Positions 14,187 to 22,530 of a stretch of DNA of 44,096 nt are shown here, piece after piece. How positions within the stretch are numbered: the first letter of the stretch is position 1; each line of letters opens with the position of its first letter. The DNA comes from Paenibacillus sp. S150. Its GTDB lineage: Bacteria > Bacillota > Bacilli > Paenibacillales > Paenibacillaceae. The DNA is taken from assembly GCF_019352175.1 (NCBI RefSeq), contig NZ_JACBYI010000052.1, positions 1 through 44,096 of the forward strand, given 5' to 3'. The notes under the pieces are model-generated. The model saw only the letters and a program-made list of their open reading frames with translations, was not told the DNA's origin and searched no databases. The translations under genes were made by a program, and so were the position numbers.

Positions 14187-15526
14187 ATCAAGCTGCGCTC
14201 TTTTTCTCGTCCACAGAGTCCAGGCCATTTACCGATGTGCTAAAAGAGGTGCAAATGTATCTTTCCGGCAAATACGCTACCCTGATGAGCCGCCGCCCGG
14301 AGGAGCAAAAGCAACAGATCACGGCCTATATGAGCCAATACCTGACCGATCACCGGCTGCATGTGCCCGGAATGACTTTTGATGAGCTGATCGACCGGCT
14401 GTACGCCGAAATGGTGGAATACTCCTTTCTGACCCGCTATCTGTTCGCCAGGGAGGTGGAGGAGGTAAATATCAACGGCTACAACGATGTCAAAATTAGC
14501 TATACGGACGGACGCATCGTTCCAGCAGACGAGCAGTTTGCCACGCCGGAACATGCGGTAGATGTGATCCGGCGGCTCCTGCACCAGTCGGGCATGATTC
14601 TCGACTACTCGCAGCCCATTGTTCGCGGCAGTCTAGCCAACAACATCCGCATCACTGTCTTTGGCGCACCAGTAACAGATAAGGAAAAGGGCATTGCCGC
14701 CTCCATTCGGATCATTAATCCGAAAAAACTGGCTCGGGAGGACTTTATCAAGAGTGGTACCGCCACGGCCGAGATGCTGGATTTTCTAAGCCTGTGCCTG
14801 CGTTACGGTCTGTCCATGTGCGTCACCGGAGCAACCGGCAGCGGCAAAACCACCCTCATGAGCTGGCTGCTGTCTACCATCCCTTATGACAAACGTATTT
14901 TTACGATTGAACAAGGTGCGCGTGAATTTGATCTGGTTGTCACAGACGAAAATGGGCAGGTACTGAATAATGTGGTTCATACCGTGACCCGGTCCAGCGA
15001 GGACCCCCGGCAGCACATCGACCAGGAAAAGCTGCTGGAATTTGCCCTGACCGCCAACCCGGATGTCATTTGTGTAGGAGAGATGAAATCGTCTGAAGCC
15101 TTCGCCGCACAGGAAGCGGCCCGTACCGGGCATACCGTCATCACGACCACACACGCTAACTCCTGCTTGTCCACCTATTACCGGATGGTGACGCTTTGCA
15201 CTCAAAAATACGAGATGAACGACAACACCTTGTATAACCTGGTTACAGAGGCGTTCCCGCTGGTGCTGTTCGTGAAGAAGCTGGAGGACAATACACGGCG
15301 GATCATGGAGATCACCGAGTGCTGCATCCGGCCCGATGGAACCCGCGACATTATCACCCTGTACCGTTACGCTGTCCATGCCACACGGGAAGTTGCCGGG
15401 AAAATCGTCATCGAAGGAGCCTATGAGAAGGTGGATGATATCTCGCACGGCCTGCAAAAGCGGCTGCTGGAAAATGGCCTGCCGGTGTCCATGCTGCAAT
15501 CGCTTCTTGGAGGTGAAGCCCGATGA
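14183..15526 (+). CDS. CpaF/TadA-type secretion ATPase
   Basis: A 447-residue hexameric-type secretion ATPase. Walker A is at residues 216-223 (GATGSGKT), followed by the Asp-box region, a Walker B-like VICVGEMK, and the His-box GHTVITTTHAN. This is the CpaF/TadA/VirB11-like class that powers Tad pilus assembly or type IV secretion. In this hybrid cluster it could serve either the pilus or, as the only VirB11-like ATPase seen, the conjugation channel. It is coupled to its neighbours on both sides by 4-base overlaps. Confidence 0.9.
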   Translation: MNQAALFFSSTESRPFTDVLKEVQMYLSGKYATLMSRRPEEQKQQITAYMSQYLTDHRLHVPGMTFDELIDRLYAEMVEYSFLTRYLFAREVEEVNINGYNDVKISYTDGRIVPADEQFATPEHAVDVIRRLLHQSGMILDYSQPIVRGSLANNIRITVFGAPVTDKEKGIAASIRIINPKKLAREDFIKSGTATAEMLDFLSLCLRYGLSMCVTGATGSGKTTLMSWLLSTIPYDKRIFTIEQGAREFDLVVTDENGQVLNNVVHTVTRSSEDPRQHIDQEKLLEFALTANPDVICVGEMKSSEAFAAQEAARTGHTVITTTHANSCLSTYYRMVTLCTQKYEMNDNTLYNLVTEAFPLVLFVKKLEDNTRRIMEITECCIRPDGTRDIITLYRYAVHATREVAGKIVIEGAYEKVDDISHGLQKRLLENGLPVSMLQSLLGGEAR

Positions 15527-16461
15527 TGATTCTGCACCTGCTATCCTTTGCTGGTTTGTCCATAGGATGCCTGCTGCTGCTGAACCTCTCTCCCCAACGA
15601 TTCATCCCGGAGCTTGCCCGACTGTTCGCTCACCTTCCCGCCCGCAAGCAACATCTCAGCAAACAAATCCGGGCGGTGCAGCATCCCAAAAAGTTCAGAG
15701 GCTGGCGGGCTACGGTGCAGGAGGCCAGGGCGATTCTCAAACAGACCGGGCAAAGCGACAAGTTGGGCATGCTTTTTGTCGGTTCCCTGATGCTTGCACT
15801 TACGGGCGCGCTGCTGGCCATCCTGCTGCACAATGGGTGGCTGCTGCCGGTGCTGGCAGGGGGTTTTGCCCTGCTGCCCTTTTGGGGGGTGCTGTTTACA
15901 TTCACCTTTTACAAGAAAAGGCTTCATGGCGAACTGGAAACGGCACTATCTATTATCACCACCTCCTATCTCCGCAGTGAAAACATTTTGGCGGCAGTGG
16001 AGGAAAATGTGCCATACCTGAATCCGCCTGTAGCCGATGTGTTTCAGGCGTTTTTATCCGAATCCAAGCTGATTCACGCCAATCTCCGTCTGGCTCTCCA
16101 AAGCCTCAAAGGCCGGATCAACGACGGCGTATTTCAGGAATGGTGCGATGCGCTTACCGCCTGCCAGGAAGATCGAACACTGAAATCCACCCTGATGCCC
16201 ATTGTCACCAAGCTGTCCGATATGCGTGTGGTATCGGCGGAATTGGATTATCTGCTCTATGAACCGCTTAAGGAGTTTTTGACAATGGCTCTGCTGATGA
16301 TCGGCAACATTCCACTGCTCTACTTCCTGAATCGGGATTGGTTTCACACCCTTACCGCCAGTACTCACGGTCATATCGTATTGGCACTCTGCGCTCTGGC
16401 GCTGTTTGTTTCATTTGCGGCGGTGATCCGTTTGACCCGACCTTTGGAATATAAGCGATGA
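15523..16461 (+). CDS. TadB-like inner-membrane protein (type II secretion F domain)
   Basis: A 312-residue protein with an N-terminal helix, a basic linker, two helices at about 85-130, a cytoplasmic helical region (ELETALSIITTSYLRSENIL) and two C-terminal helices. This is the layout of TadB, the membrane platform of Tad pili that couples to the CpaF ATPase. It begins with overlapping ATG codons at 15523 and 15526 over the cpaF stop. A second such protein (TadC-like) is encoded at 17468, with two unrelated genes between them, which is unusual since tadB and tadC are normally adjacent. Confidence 0.75.
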   Translation: MMILHLLSFAGLSIGCLLLLNLSPQRFIPELARLFAHLPARKQHLSKQIRAVQHPKKFRGWRATVQEARAILKQTGQSDKLGMLFVGSLMLALTGALLAILLHNGWLLPVLAGGFALLPFWGVLFTFTFYKKRLHGELETALSIITTSYLRSENILAAVEENVPYLNPPVADVFQAFLSESKLIHANLRLALQSLKGRINDGVFQEWCDALTACQEDRTLKSTLMPIVTKLSDMRVVSAELDYLLYEPLKEFLTMALLMIGNIPLLYFLNRDWFHTLTASTHGHIVLALCALALFVSFAAVIRLTRPLEYKR

Positions 16462-16476
16462 GAAAGGAGTGATTTC

Positions 16477-16722
16477 ATGCATTCCGCCGATGAATCGGCC
16501 CGTTTGCTGGGCGAATTGCTGGAAGCTACATCGCAGGAAACCGGGCAGATCGCTCTACTTATTCACCAGCATGGGACAACCGTCTTTTGGGATCGGCTGG
16601 AGGATTGGAGGCTGCCCGCTGAATTAGGTGAAAAGCTGTTGGCCGTTAAGCATGTCCTTCAGGTAATGACAACTGCTGCTGCGGAAAGGAGCGCCCCCGA
16701 TGCCCCCGGTCCCTTTAGATGA
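16477..16722 (+). CDS. Small soluble protein of unknown function, 81 aa
   Basis: GAAAGGAG lies 7 bases ahead of the ATG at 16477. The protein is mostly helical, with a conserved-looking segment QETGQIALLIHQHGTTVFWD, and has no membrane helix. It overlaps the RadC-like gene by 23 bases, so the two are co-translated and may act together. Nothing is recognised. Confidence 0.55.
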   Translation: MHSADESARLLGELLEATSQETGQIALLIHQHGTTVFWDRLEDWRLPAELGEKLLAVKHVLQVMTTAAAERSAPDAPGPFR

Positions 16723-17449
16723 AATGATCATTGCCGATTATGTCCACTCGCTCCATCAATTGACCGGTATCCCGTTGGGCAAATTGCAGCGTTACGGGAC
16801 CGCCAACAGCCTGATGAATCCCATCGAGCACCCCCATGTCCTGGAGCTTAACGCCAAACAGCTTCTCAAAGTCGAGCAGCTCCATGCGTTTATCCAAGCC
16901 TACCGGGTGCTCCAGTGGGAGGAGGAAAATGCCAAACATAAAATTACCACCCCGGAGCTGGCAGGCAGCTATTTCTCTGCTTTTTTAAGCGGACTCAAGG
17001 ATCGGGAACGGTTTATGGTTGCTTTTCTGGACAAAAGCAACCAAGTAATTGAGACTCGCATTATCTCCGAGGGAGGCATTGCCGAAGCGCCAGTTTATCC
17101 CCGGCAGGTGCTGAAGGCTGCACTAAATTGTGACTGTTCCTCGGTGCTTTTAGCTCACAACCATCCGAGCGGCAGCTTAAGGCCCTCTATGGAGGATGTC
17201 CTGCTCACCGAGCGAATGGTAGCCATCTTTGAGCCGTTAAGCATCGACGTCTTGGACCACATCATCATTGGTGGCACAGGTTATGCCTCTCTTGCCAAGC
17301 TGGGGCAGATGCCGAAGGTGGCAGAGAAATCCGCCAGCTATGAAATGATTACCCTAAAAAGTAAGGAAGAAGCGGTTCCTTGTTCCGCTGACGAAATGCT
17401 GGTCATCGAAACGATAGAAGCTGCCCTTGATGAAGAATGGGAGCGATAA
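16700..17449 (+). CDS. RadC-like JAB/MPN-domain protein
   Basis: A 249-residue protein with the JAB metalloprotease-like motif of RadC proteins: a downstream HNHPSGSLRPSMED (the H-x-HPSG...S...D pattern) after a glutamate-containing segment (IISEGGIAEAPVYPRQVL). RadC-type proteins are common on mobile elements; their true role is unsettled, with proposed parts in DNA transfer or repair. The N-terminal 100 residues are helical and differ from the short plasmid form. It lies between tadB- and tadC-like genes in the pilus part of the operon, which is unusual. Confidence 0.8.
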   Translation: MPPVPLDEMIIADYVHSLHQLTGIPLGKLQRYGTANSLMNPIEHPHVLELNAKQLLKVEQLHAFIQAYRVLQWEEENAKHKITTPELAGSYFSAFLSGLKDRERFMVAFLDKSNQVIETRIISEGGIAEAPVYPRQVLKAALNCDCSSVLLAHNHPSGSLRPSMEDVLLTERMVAIFEPLSIDVLDHIIIGGTGYASLAKLGQMPKVAEKSASYEMITLKSKEEAVPCSADEMLVIETIEAALDEEWER

Positions 17450-17467
17450 AGGAGGGATGATTCTTTT

Positions 17468-18340
17468 ATGACAGGATTACTGCTGGGCTTCGGTTTGCTG
17501 GTTGCGGCCGGAGCCTATTTTCTTTTGGCCGATGTATGTAAACTGCCCACTCTTGCCGCTACCCGCGCTGTCATCCAGGTGGCAAAAATCGGCAAGCACA
17601 AAACGTCTTCCCTGCACATCCTGCTGTTCCGATTGTCCGCTTGGCTGGCGGGTAAGCTGCCTCTTAGTGACTACACCAAACGTAAAATGGCTGCGACCCT
17701 CCGTTCTGCGGGCATGACTCTGACGCCGGAGGTATACCTCGCTGGAGCGATAGTCAAGGCGGGCCTTATCTTTTGCGGTGGGCTGCTTGTCCTTCCACTG
17801 CTCCCACTGCTCTCCCCCTTGTTTGTTTTTCTCGCTATTGCTGTTTTCTTCAAGGAAACCCGTGCCGCTGATGAAGTGGTGCGGAAGAAACGGGAGCAGA
17901 TTGAAGCGGAGCTGCCCCGTTTTGTGGCGACGATTGCCCAGGAACTGAAGGCCACGCGGAATGTGCTGCGAATGCTGGAGGTGTACGCCAAACATACAGG
18001 TGGCAGCTTGCAGAGCGAGCTTCACATGACCATTGCCGATATGAAAAGCGGCAACCAGGAAACGGCGTTGCTCCGGCTGGAATCCCGCATCGGCAGCACC
18101 ATGCTGTCCGATGTCGTGCGAGGGCTGTTGGCGGTGCTGCGCGGCGACCAGGGCATGGTTTATTTTGACATGCTCGCGCATGACTTCAAATTGCTTGAAA
18201 TCCAGCGCCTCAAACTCATCGCCATGAAGCGCCCCGGCAAAATCCGCAAATATTCCTTTTATATGCTGGCCTGCTTTATGCTCATGTACATGGTCATTTT
18301 GGGCATGGAAATTATGAAGGCAATGGGCAAGCTCTTTTAA
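17468..18340 (+). CDS. TadC-like inner-membrane protein (type II secretion F domain)
   Basis: A 290-residue protein with an N-terminal helix, two central helices (about 92-130), a cytoplasmic region starting with EQIEAELPRFVATIAQEL, and a C-terminal helix pair. The ELPRFVATIAQEL motif is typical of TadC and other F-domain proteins. With the TadB-like protein it would form the platform of the pilus. AAAGGAGG lies 11 bases before the ATG. The gap to the next gene is 36 bases. Confidence 0.8.
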   Translation: MTGLLLGFGLLVAAGAYFLLADVCKLPTLAATRAVIQVAKIGKHKTSSLHILLFRLSAWLAGKLPLSDYTKRKMAATLRSAGMTLTPEVYLAGAIVKAGLIFCGGLLVLPLLPLLSPLFVFLAIAVFFKETRAADEVVRKKREQIEAELPRFVATIAQELKATRNVLRMLEVYAKHTGGSLQSELHMTIADMKSGNQETALLRLESRIGSTMLSDVVRGLLAVLRGDQGMVYFDMLAHDFKLLEIQRLKLIAMKRPGKIRKYSFYMLACFMLMYMVILGMEIMKAMGKLF

Positions 18341-18376
18341 ACCCATTGCTCGTCCCATGAAGAAAGGAGAAATCCC

Positions 18377-18769
18377 ATGCCATTCATTCGATGTAAACGC
18401 GGGGAAGGTTATGTGGATGTAGTCGTGCTGGTGCTGGCGGCTATGCTGTGCGTGGCCTTGGCTGTGAAGGTATTTCCCGTATTCGTGACCAAGCAACAAC
18501 TGGACACCTTTGCAGCAGAGCTAGTGCGAGAAGCGGAGATTTCGGGCCGGGTCGGTCCTGAAACGACTCAGCGGGCAGCGGAATTGCAGTTACAAACAGG
18601 AATAGTTCCCACCATCTCCTGGAGCAGAACCGGGCAGATCCAGATCAATGAAGAAGTGACCCTCACGCTGCAAAGTAGCATGAATATCGGCTTGTTTGGC
18701 AGCTTTGGTTCCTTCCCTATCGACCTGACGGCGAAGGCTACCGGAAAAAGCGAGGTGTTTTGGAAGTGA
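18377..18769 (+). CDS. Pilin-like protein, DUF4320-type
   Basis: A 130-residue protein that starts with a short basic leader, the motif KRGEGYVD (residues 7-14), and a long hydrophobic helix (VVVLVLAAMLCVALAVKVF), then a mixed C-terminal domain. This is the DUF4320-type protein of Firmicute conjugation clusters. The motif matches RRGEGFVD of the protein at 8927, including glycine followed by an acidic residue at +5, as expected for prepilin peptidase substrates. I infer a minor pilin or TadE-like role. AAAGGAGA lies 9 bases before the ATG. The stop overlaps the next start (GTGA). Confidence 0.75.
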   Translation: MPFIRCKRGEGYVDVVVLVLAAMLCVALAVKVFPVFVTKQQLDTFAAELVREAEISGRVGPETTQRAAELQLQTGIVPTISWSRTGQIQINEEVTLTLQSSMNIGLFGSFGSFPIDLTAKATGKSEVFWK

Positions 18770-19328
18770 AACGTATCTGGACTAACCGCTCCGGCAGCGG
18801 GTTTCCGCTCACGGTGGCGATTGTGCTGGCGATACTTATCTTGTCCTGCGCGATCTATGAGTATCTACGCCTAAGCATCATTGCCAGCGGTGTGCGCGAT
18901 GCCGTCCAAAGCGCAATCATTGCCGTAGCCACCGAAAATTACAGCAATGTCTATGCCGGACTGCGGCAAGGCTACTCCGGTGGTTTTTCACGCGCCTCCA
19001 GCCGATGGACAGAGCAGGTATCTACAGGTCGTATTTATCCCCGGCTTAGTGAAACCCTGGGACTTGCCCAGCAGGGCAATCAGTACGTGAAGGGAACAGG
19101 CGATCAGATTGAATACACCCTTTCCGGGCTATCTGTTACTATCCTGAATACACCTTTTGCCCCGGATACCCCGGGCAACATTCGGCAATTCACGGCCCAG
19201 GCTGTCATTCATCTAGAGGTGCCCCTCTCCTTTGGCTGGAGCCATTTGCCTCCCATCAAGCCGATTTGCCTATTCAGGCGGTCTATATGCCTAGATTTAG
19301 TGAAGCGGGAGCAGACGAGGTTCGCTAA
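18766..19328 (+). pseudogene. TadE/TadF-like pilin protein gene, frameshifted near its 3' end
   Basis: GTG 18766 overlaps the previous stop. The product begins NRSGSGFPLTVAIVLAILI and continues as a TadE/F-like protein with an external domain. After FGWSHLPPIK (about 19260) the original frame runs on without a stop into the next gene, while the frame one base away reads DLPIQAVYMPRFSEAG and stops at 19326-19328. That second ending continues the expected sequence, so one base appears to be missing near 19261. The intended protein is about 187 residues. If the frameshift is real, the protein would be fused to the following one, giving a 418-residue hybrid. A sequencing error is the main alternative. 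Confidence 0.6.
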
Positions 19329-19425
19329 AAATCAGATCGCCGGTTCTATTGGATTTTACAGAATTATACAGTACAATGAAGGTAAGCATAATTCCTTGCA
19401 ACTACTCTTACTCCTAAGGAGATGC

Positions 19426-20016
19426 ATGATTGTGAAGCGAAAAGCCTTGCTGCTTGCTGTTGGAATTTTGATTGTTGGCGTAATCGGAATATGGACCATC
19501 AGTGGCTCGTCCGATCCAAATAGTGAGGACACGAATGCTGCTCCAATCGTTACTCCAACGGCAACAACAATCCCTGACGTAAACGTACTGAACCTTTCCC
19601 CCAGTCCAACTGTCCCTCTGAATAGCCCAAGCCCTTCTCCTGTGTTGGTTCCCGATATTACACAACTGCCGGTCCCTTCTGATGCTCCAGTGCTTCAACC
19701 CGAAAAAGAAAAGAAGCAAGTCGAAGTCTCGATCACCCAACCGGAAAAGACATCCAAACCCACAGAGCCACCAAAGCCCAAGGAAAAGGTAACCGATAAA
19801 CCTCAAACTCCTGCGTCCACGCCTAAATACGAGGTAAAGGACACGGAGCCGAATAAGAAAACGGACGAGCCAAAGGCTGGAGATAAAAATAGTAAAGGAC
19901 AGGTTTATTTTCCCGGATTCGGCTGGGTAGAAGACCAAGGTGGTGGAACTCAAGGTACAACGGTAGGTAACGATGGAGATGAGCTTACCGGGAATAAAGT
20001 TGGCTCAATGGACTGA
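19426..20016 (+). CDS. Membrane-anchored Pro/Thr-rich protein, DUF6550-type
   Basis: The true start lies inside the hybrid frame: AAGGAG at 19416-19421 precedes ATG 19426 and GTG 19432. The protein begins MIVKRKALLLAVGILIVG (a signal anchor) and then has about 130 residues rich in Pro, Thr, Ser, Lys and Glu, ending with VYFPGFGWVEDQGGG and an acidic tail. The end motif and layout fit DUF6550-type proteins, found beside DUF4320-type genes in these elements. It probably extends through the cell wall. Family role unknown. Confidence 0.7.
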   Translation: MIVKRKALLLAVGILIVGVIGIWTISGSSDPNSEDTNAAPIVTPTATTIPDVNVLNLSPSPTVPLNSPSPSPVLVPDITQLPVPSDAPVLQPEKEKKQVEVSITQPEKTSKPTEPPKPKEKVTDKPQTPASTPKYEVKDTEPNKKTDEPKAGDKNSKGQVYFPGFGWVEDQGGGTQGTTVGNDGDELTGNKVGSMD

Positions 20017-20037
20017 CATCCAAATAATAATAAACAG

Positions 20038-20075
20038 ATTCTAAAAGCGCAGCGACCAAGCTGCGCTTTTAGAAT
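20038..20075 (+). terminator. Perfect 15-base inverted repeat between two surface-protein genes
   Basis: ATTCTAAAAGCGCAG (20038-20052) pairs perfectly with CTGCGCTTTTAGAAT (20061-20075) around CGACCAAG. The stem itself contains the A and T runs, as in bidirectional terminators, but no further T-run follows. It lies 20 bases after the DUF6550-type gene and just before the next ribosome binding site. Confidence 0.6.
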
Positions 20076-20094
20076 TTCACAGGAGGTCATGCAT

Positions 20095-21837
20095 GTGAAA
20101 AAGCACATTGCTCCCAGCATAATTTTGACCTTGCTGATACTACTTATGTTCCCTATCAGCAGCTATGCAGATGGAGACGGAGACGGAAACATTGATCACG
20201 GCGGTGGCGGGATGGGTAGTGGAAGCGGTCAATATTTTTGGAATACACATGATGAAGGTGTTCGCGTCACAATTGTTAGAGATGATGACAGAACCCCTGT
20301 AACCACTCCAGTTGATTTCACAAACCGAACACCTTCCAGAACCTTGATGCATTTTGGAAAGGTAAGCAAGCTGCAATATAGGAATGGCATAAACCTAACA
20401 CCAAATACAGCTGTCTATAACTATATTCAACCGGAGAAAGAGCTTCCCTTTATTATTAAGTCTGATCGTGGTCAAGCCAGCATAGAAGAAATCAAGAATT
20501 ACTTTACAGATGAGCTGGTTGTTCGTTATATTGCCGAAGTGACAGCATTTGACTATGACACCCTCATCAATGGCAGCTATAAGCTCCTCCTCGAACCTAT
20601 TGCATACATCACCTTTAATGGAGTTAAAATGGCCATGACTGCCCATGAAGCAGCCCTTTATGATCAAGTTCTGAATGGCGGATTGCGTTCCAAAATGGTT
20701 AGTTTGTCACATCAAAACCTGCCCCTGGCCATGTTTCTGGAAACGCCCGATCTCGGCTTTCCCGCTTGGGATGGATCAACCAGTGACCGCGTCAGCAACG
20801 ACCAAATTATAACGTCCCTGGGCCTGGGCATTGTTCGCTTCAAGGAAGCTCCAACAACACCGCCGCCCAGCCAGACCCATTATCAGTACCGCACTGATAC
20901 CGATGTCATTACCTCCATCCGTCTTTCCACTTCCGTGCAAATTACTCCGAAAGACCCGGCCCGCGTCACCTTTTCCCTCATGGGCAGTAGCTACACGGTC
21001 ACAAACATTGTCATCCCCGAGGGAGAGAGCCAGTTGGTATGGATCAAATGGCGAACACCAAGCACCCCACAAACCGTTACGGTTTCCGTCCAATCCTCAC
21101 AGGGCAGTGTAAGCCAGAATAGCATCACCGCCTCTATCGTTGATTTAAGCCAAAATCCACCCCCTGATCCGAAAGTAACGGATCGAAGACCGTCCTTTCA
21201 ACTTCCCTCCATCCATGCTTATTCAACCAAGACAACCGCATCCTGGGGCATCTGGTCAGCCCGTTGGCATGAGTATTGGGTATGGATTCCTAACTGGCAA
21301 TGGGTTGGAGACGGAAAAGGCGGCGGATATTGGGTCGATTATGGGTACTGGAAGGATAACGGCTGGTGGGATTACGACTGGACGGGCTATACCGCTTCTC
21401 TCCTTGCCCATCAATCCGTTGTCCCCGACTCCAAATCCCCCTCACTTTCATCAAACCGCATGAAATCCGGCTATGGCCTGGAGATCAACAGCTTTACTAC
21501 TCTATCCTCCAATGCGCCGAGCAGTCATATCACTGGTGCACAACATGCCGTTTCCTATTTCCCGGAGTTTGGTTATCAGGCATACTGGCGGCTCCATGAT
21601 CTTAAGGAACGTGGTTACAACGCCAACTTTTGGCTGAAGCCCAACGAGTATTCCACCTACAATAGCCGCGTGCATTTCAGTCCGATATGGTTCCCGGATG
21701 GCCCATATACACCCATCACACGCATTCTGGATGCGTGGACGCCGGATGGAATGCTGACCCTCCAGCTGCAAGACACGATTACGATTTCCGGCAATCTGTT
21801 TTCGGACTGGCACATTGCTCCGCAAAAAACAAAATAG
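20095..21837 (+). CDS. Large secreted Trp-rich protein of the conjugation module
   Basis: A 580-residue exported protein. GTG 20095 is preferred over ATG 20089 because AGGAGG lies 8 bases before the former and only 2 before the latter. A signal peptide ends at SSYA, followed by a Gly/Asp-rich low-complexity stretch. Around residues 380-432 is a dense Trp/Tyr segment (SWGIWSARWHEYWVWIPNWQW, and further WW, YW repeats), which could bind carbohydrate or cell wall, or self-associate. No sortase motif or membrane anchor is seen at the C-terminus. It is not a known adhesin by motif. Operon position between pilus and VirB4-type genes suggests a surface part of the mating apparatus. Confidence 0.7.
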   Translation: MKKHIAPSIILTLLILLMFPISSYADGDGDGNIDHGGGGMGSGSGQYFWNTHDEGVRVTIVRDDDRTPVTTPVDFTNRTPSRTLMHFGKVSKLQYRNGINLTPNTAVYNYIQPEKELPFIIKSDRGQASIEEIKNYFTDELVVRYIAEVTAFDYDTLINGSYKLLLEPIAYITFNGVKMAMTAHEAALYDQVLNGGLRSKMVSLSHQNLPLAMFLETPDLGFPAWDGSTSDRVSNDQIITSLGLGIVRFKEAPTTPPPSQTHYQYRTDTDVITSIRLSTSVQITPKDPARVTFSLMGSSYTVTNIVIPEGESQLVWIKWRTPSTPQTVTVSVQSSQGSVSQNSITASIVDLSQNPPPDPKVTDRRPSFQLPSIHAYSTKTTASWGIWSARWHEYWVWIPNWQWVGDGKGGGYWVDYGYWKDNGWWDYDWTGYTASLLAHQSVVPDSKSPSLSSNRMKSGYGLEINSFTTLSSNAPSSHITGAQHAVSYFPEFGYQAYWRLHDLKERGYNANFWLKPNEYSTYNSRVHFSPIWFPDGPYTPITRILDAWTPDGMLTLQLQDTITISGNLFSDWHIAPQKTK

Positions 21838-21855
21838 AAGGGTGGTGCCGCATCC

Positions 21856-22527
21856 ATGCTGCTGCCTATTCTCATGCTGCTCCTCTGCCTAGTTGGCGGG
21901 GGAGCTGTTTTCGTTTACTTGAAAAAAAGCAAACCAAAATCCAGAGAGCAAACGGGTCTCGCCTCGCAAACAGCCCAGCAATTTGTAAATGTTCAAGACA
22001 TTCGTGGGAACTTCCTGTACACCCAGGACGGCTGGCTACTCTGTTATTTGCGGATCTTTCCCATCAGCTTGGATTTGTTAAGTCCTTCCGAGAAACGAAT
22101 GATTATTAGCAAATTAACAGCAGAACTCTCCTCTGTCCGTTTCCCGTTTAAGTTTCTTGCCGTCAGCCGTCCAGTCGATATCTCCCCACTGATTTCCGAG
22201 CTTGGCGCGTTGCTTCCTGCTGCCGATCCCAAGCAGAAGGAATTGCTGCGACAAGAAATGCTGGAGATGAACACCTTTGCCTTGTCGGGGGAAGTGGTAG
22301 AACGGCAATTTTACCTGATCCTGTGGCAGCGCCAGGAAGCAGGGGAACGGGATTTGCAGGAAAAAGCCAAGCGTCTGGTTCAGCATTTTGAGGACGGACA
22401 GGTTCAGGCTCACGTGTTAAAGCAGCAGGAGATTGTCCAGCTATGTAATCTGGTCAACAATCCGGCCTATACCCACCTGGAAAACACCGAGCCAGAAGTT
22501 GTCATTCCATTTCTCAGGGAGGTGTAA
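21856..22527 (+). CDS. TraC/VirB4-N-terminal-like membrane-anchored protein
   Basis: A 223-residue protein with an N-terminal membrane helix (about 2-22), then a soluble domain whose middle (FVNVQDIRGNFLYTQDGW, LLCYLRIFPISLDLL, FLAVSRPVDISPL) resembles the N-terminal domain of TraC/VirB4-type conjugation ATPases. It has no nucleotide-binding motif. In this group of elements the domain is a separate gene beside the VirB4 ATPase, and it probably contacts it at the membrane. Function is inferred from this similarity and location. Confidence 0.65.
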   Translation: MLLPILMLLLCLVGGGAVFVYLKKSKPKSREQTGLASQTAQQFVNVQDIRGNFLYTQDGWLLCYLRIFPISLDLLSPSEKRMIISKLTAELSSVRFPFKFLAVSRPVDISPLISELGALLPAADPKQKELLRQEMLEMNTFALSGEVVERQFYLILWQRQEAGERDLQEKAKRLVQHFEDGQVQAHVLKQQEIVQLCNLVNNPAYTHLENTEPEVVIPFLREV

Positions 22528-22530
22528 GTC

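Noticed and set aside
14786..15499. 237-codon minus-strand open frame
   Set aside because: Shadow of the CpaF gene, whose motifs are unambiguous.
17477..18499. 340-codon minus-strand open frame
   Set aside because: It is a shadow of the TadC-like gene, rich in His and Gln, as expected from reading the opposite strand; no ribosome binding site or family.
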